Shown here one piece after another: positions 5,822 through 7,163 of a DNA stretch of 7,163 nt. How positions within the stretch are numbered: position 1 is the stretch's first letter; each line of letters begins with the position of its first letter. A program made the position numbers and the translations under genes. The DNA is taken from positions 1 through 7,163 of the forward strand of contig JASJBQ010000250.1 in assembly GCA_030066455.1 (NCBI GenBank), written 5' to 3'. This DNA is from Desulfobacterales bacterium. GTDB taxonomy: Bacteria > Desulfobacterota > Desulfobacteria > Desulfobacterales > UBA5852. The notes under the pieces were generated by a model. The model had not been told where the DNA came from and searched no databases. It saw only the letters and a program-made list of their open reading frames with translations.

Positions 5822-6781
5822 TTATACCGGTTGCTGCATCGCATGGTCGATGGATTCCATGAGTTCATGGGCCAGCGCCATATAGGCCTGTCCGGAACGG
5901 CTTTCGGGGTCGTAGTGGTAGACGGGCATGCTCATGATCTGGGCCTCCCGCAATCGACCGTCGTGGGGGATGACGGTCTGATAGAGCCTTCCCCGGTAGA
6001 GTTCCTGCAGCTTGGCCTGAATCACGCGGGCCGCGGTTTCGTCCTCGTTGTACATGGTGACCAGGATGCGGGCCTCGACCGCCGGGTTGGTCTTGCGCCG
6101 GATCAGGTCGATGATGCCCAGGATCTGATCGACGCCGTGGGTGGACAGGTAGTCGCATTGGGTCGGTATGATCACCCGGTCCGAGGCGGTCAGGGCATTG
6201 AGGGTGAAAAACTCGATCGACGGCGGCGTGTCGATAAGGATGTAATCGTAGCGGTCTTTCACGAGATTGAGGCGGTCGTTGAGGATGTACTCGTAATCGT
6301 CGGCCCCGAAGTACTTCTTGTTGAGCAGCACCATGCTCTTGCTGGCCGGCAGAAGCCACATGTCCGGATAGGGGGTTTCGACGACGGCCGCGTCCATGGC
6401 CCGGGGGCCTTTCTGGAGGACGTCGTAGAACGACGCGGCCTCCCGGCAGCCCAGGAGGATGGACAGGTTGGCCTGGACATCGAAGTCGATGAGCAGCACC
6501 CTTTTACCGCGCCGTGTCAGGGCCAGTCCCAGGTTGAGGCAGGTCGAGGTCTTGGCGACCCCGCCCTTCTGGTTGCTGACGGCGATCGTGTTGCCTTTGC
6601 GGGCGACATGCTTGGCCGCCGACAGATCGACAAAGGGGATTTCCTGGATGCGCACCGGACGATAGGCCGTGAAAACGTGTCGGCAGCGCGAACAGCGCGC
6701 GGTGAAGCTCCGGGCATCGGGTTTGATCCGTTTCGCGTCCAGGCGGAAACGGCTCTGACATCTTTCGCAGATAACTATCAT
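5822..6781 (-). CDS. ParA/Soj-family ATPase with N-terminal MJ0042-type zinc ribbon
   Basis: A 319-residue cytoplasmic ATPase of the ParA/MinD class. Residues 1-40 form a zinc ribbon with two CxxC knuckles (C5/C8 and C30/C33), as in MJ0042-type domains. A linker leads to the ParA domain at about 64-310. It has a deviant Walker A, QKGGVAKTST (71-80), with signature Lys72 and Lys77, switch I LIDFDVQ (97-103), and Walker B ILIDTPPS (181-188). I chose the ATG at 6781 rather than one 51 bases upstream because an AAGGAG sits 5 bases before it, the protein then begins directly with the zinc ribbon, and the longer version would run back into the CheB gene. Ten bases separate it from CheB. Family members beside chemotaxis genes (ParC-like) position receptor arrays at the pole, whereas others segregate DNA. 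No ParB gene or parS-like site is visible, so I infer a chemotaxis or protein-positioning role. Confidence 0.9.
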   Translation of the reverse strand: MIVICERCQSRFRLDAKRIKPDARSFTARCSRCRHVFTAYRPVRIQEIPFVDLSAAKHVARKGNTIAVSNQKGGVAKTSTCLNLGLALTRRGKRVLLIDFDVQANLSILLGCREAASFYDVLQKGPRAMDAAVVETPYPDMWLLPASKSMVLLNKKYFGADDYEYILNDRLNLVKDRYDYILIDTPPSIEFFTLNALTASDRVIIPTQCDYLSTHGVDQILGIIDLIRRKTNPAVEARILVTMYNEDETAARVIQAKLQELYRGRLYQTVIPHDGRLREAQIMSMPVYHYDPESRSGQAYMALAHELMESIDHAMQQPV

Positions 6782-6786
6782 CGGCG

Positions 6787-6792
6787 CTCCTT
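6787..6792 (-). promoter_or_regulatory. Ribosome binding site for the ParA-family gene
   Basis: Reads AAGGAG on the minus strand, 5 bases before the ATG at 6781, and shares one base with the TGA stop of CheB. It decides the start in favour of the shorter protein and suggests translational coupling to CheB. Confidence 0.75.
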
Positions 6793-7163
6793 CATCCGGC
6801 CATGATCGAACTGATGGCCTGGGGCAGTTCAATTTCGTCCAGCACGATGTCCACCGTCCCCTGCTGGATGGCGTTGTGGGTCAGGTTGGGATAGACGCAG
6901 CATTGGGTGTCCTGGGCCAGGGTGACACCGGAGCATTCCCGAATCTGGCCGAATCCTTCGGCGCCGTCGTTGCCGATGCCCGTCAGCAGGACACCCACCG
7001 TGTTCTGCTGGAAGACTTCGGCGGCCGAGGTGAACAGCATGTTGAGGGGGACCTCGGCCGGGCCGACCGCCTGGAGGCAGGGCACGCCCTCGGCATTCGT
7101 CTGAATGCGCACGGCGTTCTGGTAGGAGCTGATATAGCAGGTGCCCTGCTCGATGGGCATGCC
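6792..7163 (-). CDS. cheB: CheB-type chemoreceptor methylesterase, C-terminal part (5' end outside window)
   Basis: Visible are 123 residues ending in a TGA stop; the frame stays open to the window edge, so the N-terminus is missing. CheB removes methyl groups from chemoreceptor glutamates and some members deamidate glutamine, acting in the cytoplasm at receptor arrays during adaptation. The fragment carries the hallmark LLTGIGNDGAEGF at fragment residues 59-71, whose Asp (residue 66) corresponds to the Asp of the Ser-His-Asp triad, and the later segment GVTLAQDTQCCVY typical of the domain end. The Ser and His of the triad would lie upstream of the window, as would any receiver domain, so a two-domain CheB cannot be told from a stand-alone methylesterase domain. 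Two deviations are visible: the usual GMG is GIG, and the GMP expected after VY is replaced by PNLTHN. Family assignment is firm; activity is not proven. Confidence 0.88.
   Translation of the reverse strand, partial: GMPIEQGTCYISSYQNAVRIQTNAEGVPCLQAVGPAEVPLNMLFTSAAEVFQQNTVGVLLTGIGNDGAEGFGQIRECSGVTLAQDTQCCVYPNLTHNAIQQGTVDIVLDEIELPQAISSIMAG

Noticed and set aside
4750..6805. Long plus-strand open frames of 365-370 codons
   Set aside because: They are antisense to the beta-helix and ParA genes, which have clear motifs, a signal peptide and ribosome sites. The plus-strand products match no family I recognise.

Overview
The window is GC-rich (roughly 60-65%) and every gene I can support lies on the minus strand, so it reads from high to low coordinates. 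Strong GC bias at third codon positions, an MJ0042-type zinc-ribbon/ParA fusion next to CheB, and an EAL-like/HDOD protein suggest a motile Gram-negative bacterium, perhaps a deltaproteobacterium (Desulfobacterota). That placement rests on gene style, not on a marker gene.

Layout in transcription order. Region A (7163-4161) looks like the tail of a chemotaxis cluster. It holds the 3' end of a CheB methylesterase, a ParA-family ATPase with an N-terminal zinc ribbon, a secreted right-handed beta-helix protein, and a short two-helix membrane protein with a HAMP domain but no signalling domain. The genes are 10, 19 and 1 bases apart. Region B (4168-4062) carries a 23-codon hydrophobic reading frame that starts inside the end of the HAMP gene. 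Region C (4061-1436) encodes a complete ABC importer of the nitrate/sulfonate/taurine (NrtB/SsuC/TauC-like) type in the order permease, ATPase, substrate-binding protein. Its junctions are a 3-base gap and an 11-base overlap, and the permease begins with TTG. I see no good promoter or terminator between regions A and C, so read-through is plausible.

Region D is a 204-base intergenic stretch (1232-1435) with a weak terminator candidate, palindromes, and a plausible sigma70-type promoter facing the last gene. Region E (1231-20) is that gene, encoding a YuxH/CdgJ-like protein with a degenerate EAL domain and an HDOD domain. Its stop codon lies in a tandem 15-bp repeat that runs to the window edge.

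Functionally, the window joins chemoreceptor adaptation and positioning (CheB, ParA), a possible envelope sensor pair (beta-helix plus HAMP protein), uptake of a small anion or organic solute, and a signalling protein related to cyclic-di-GMP systems. The most interesting feature is the tightly coupled pair of secreted beta-helix protein and HAMP-only membrane protein, followed by a candidate micro-protein.
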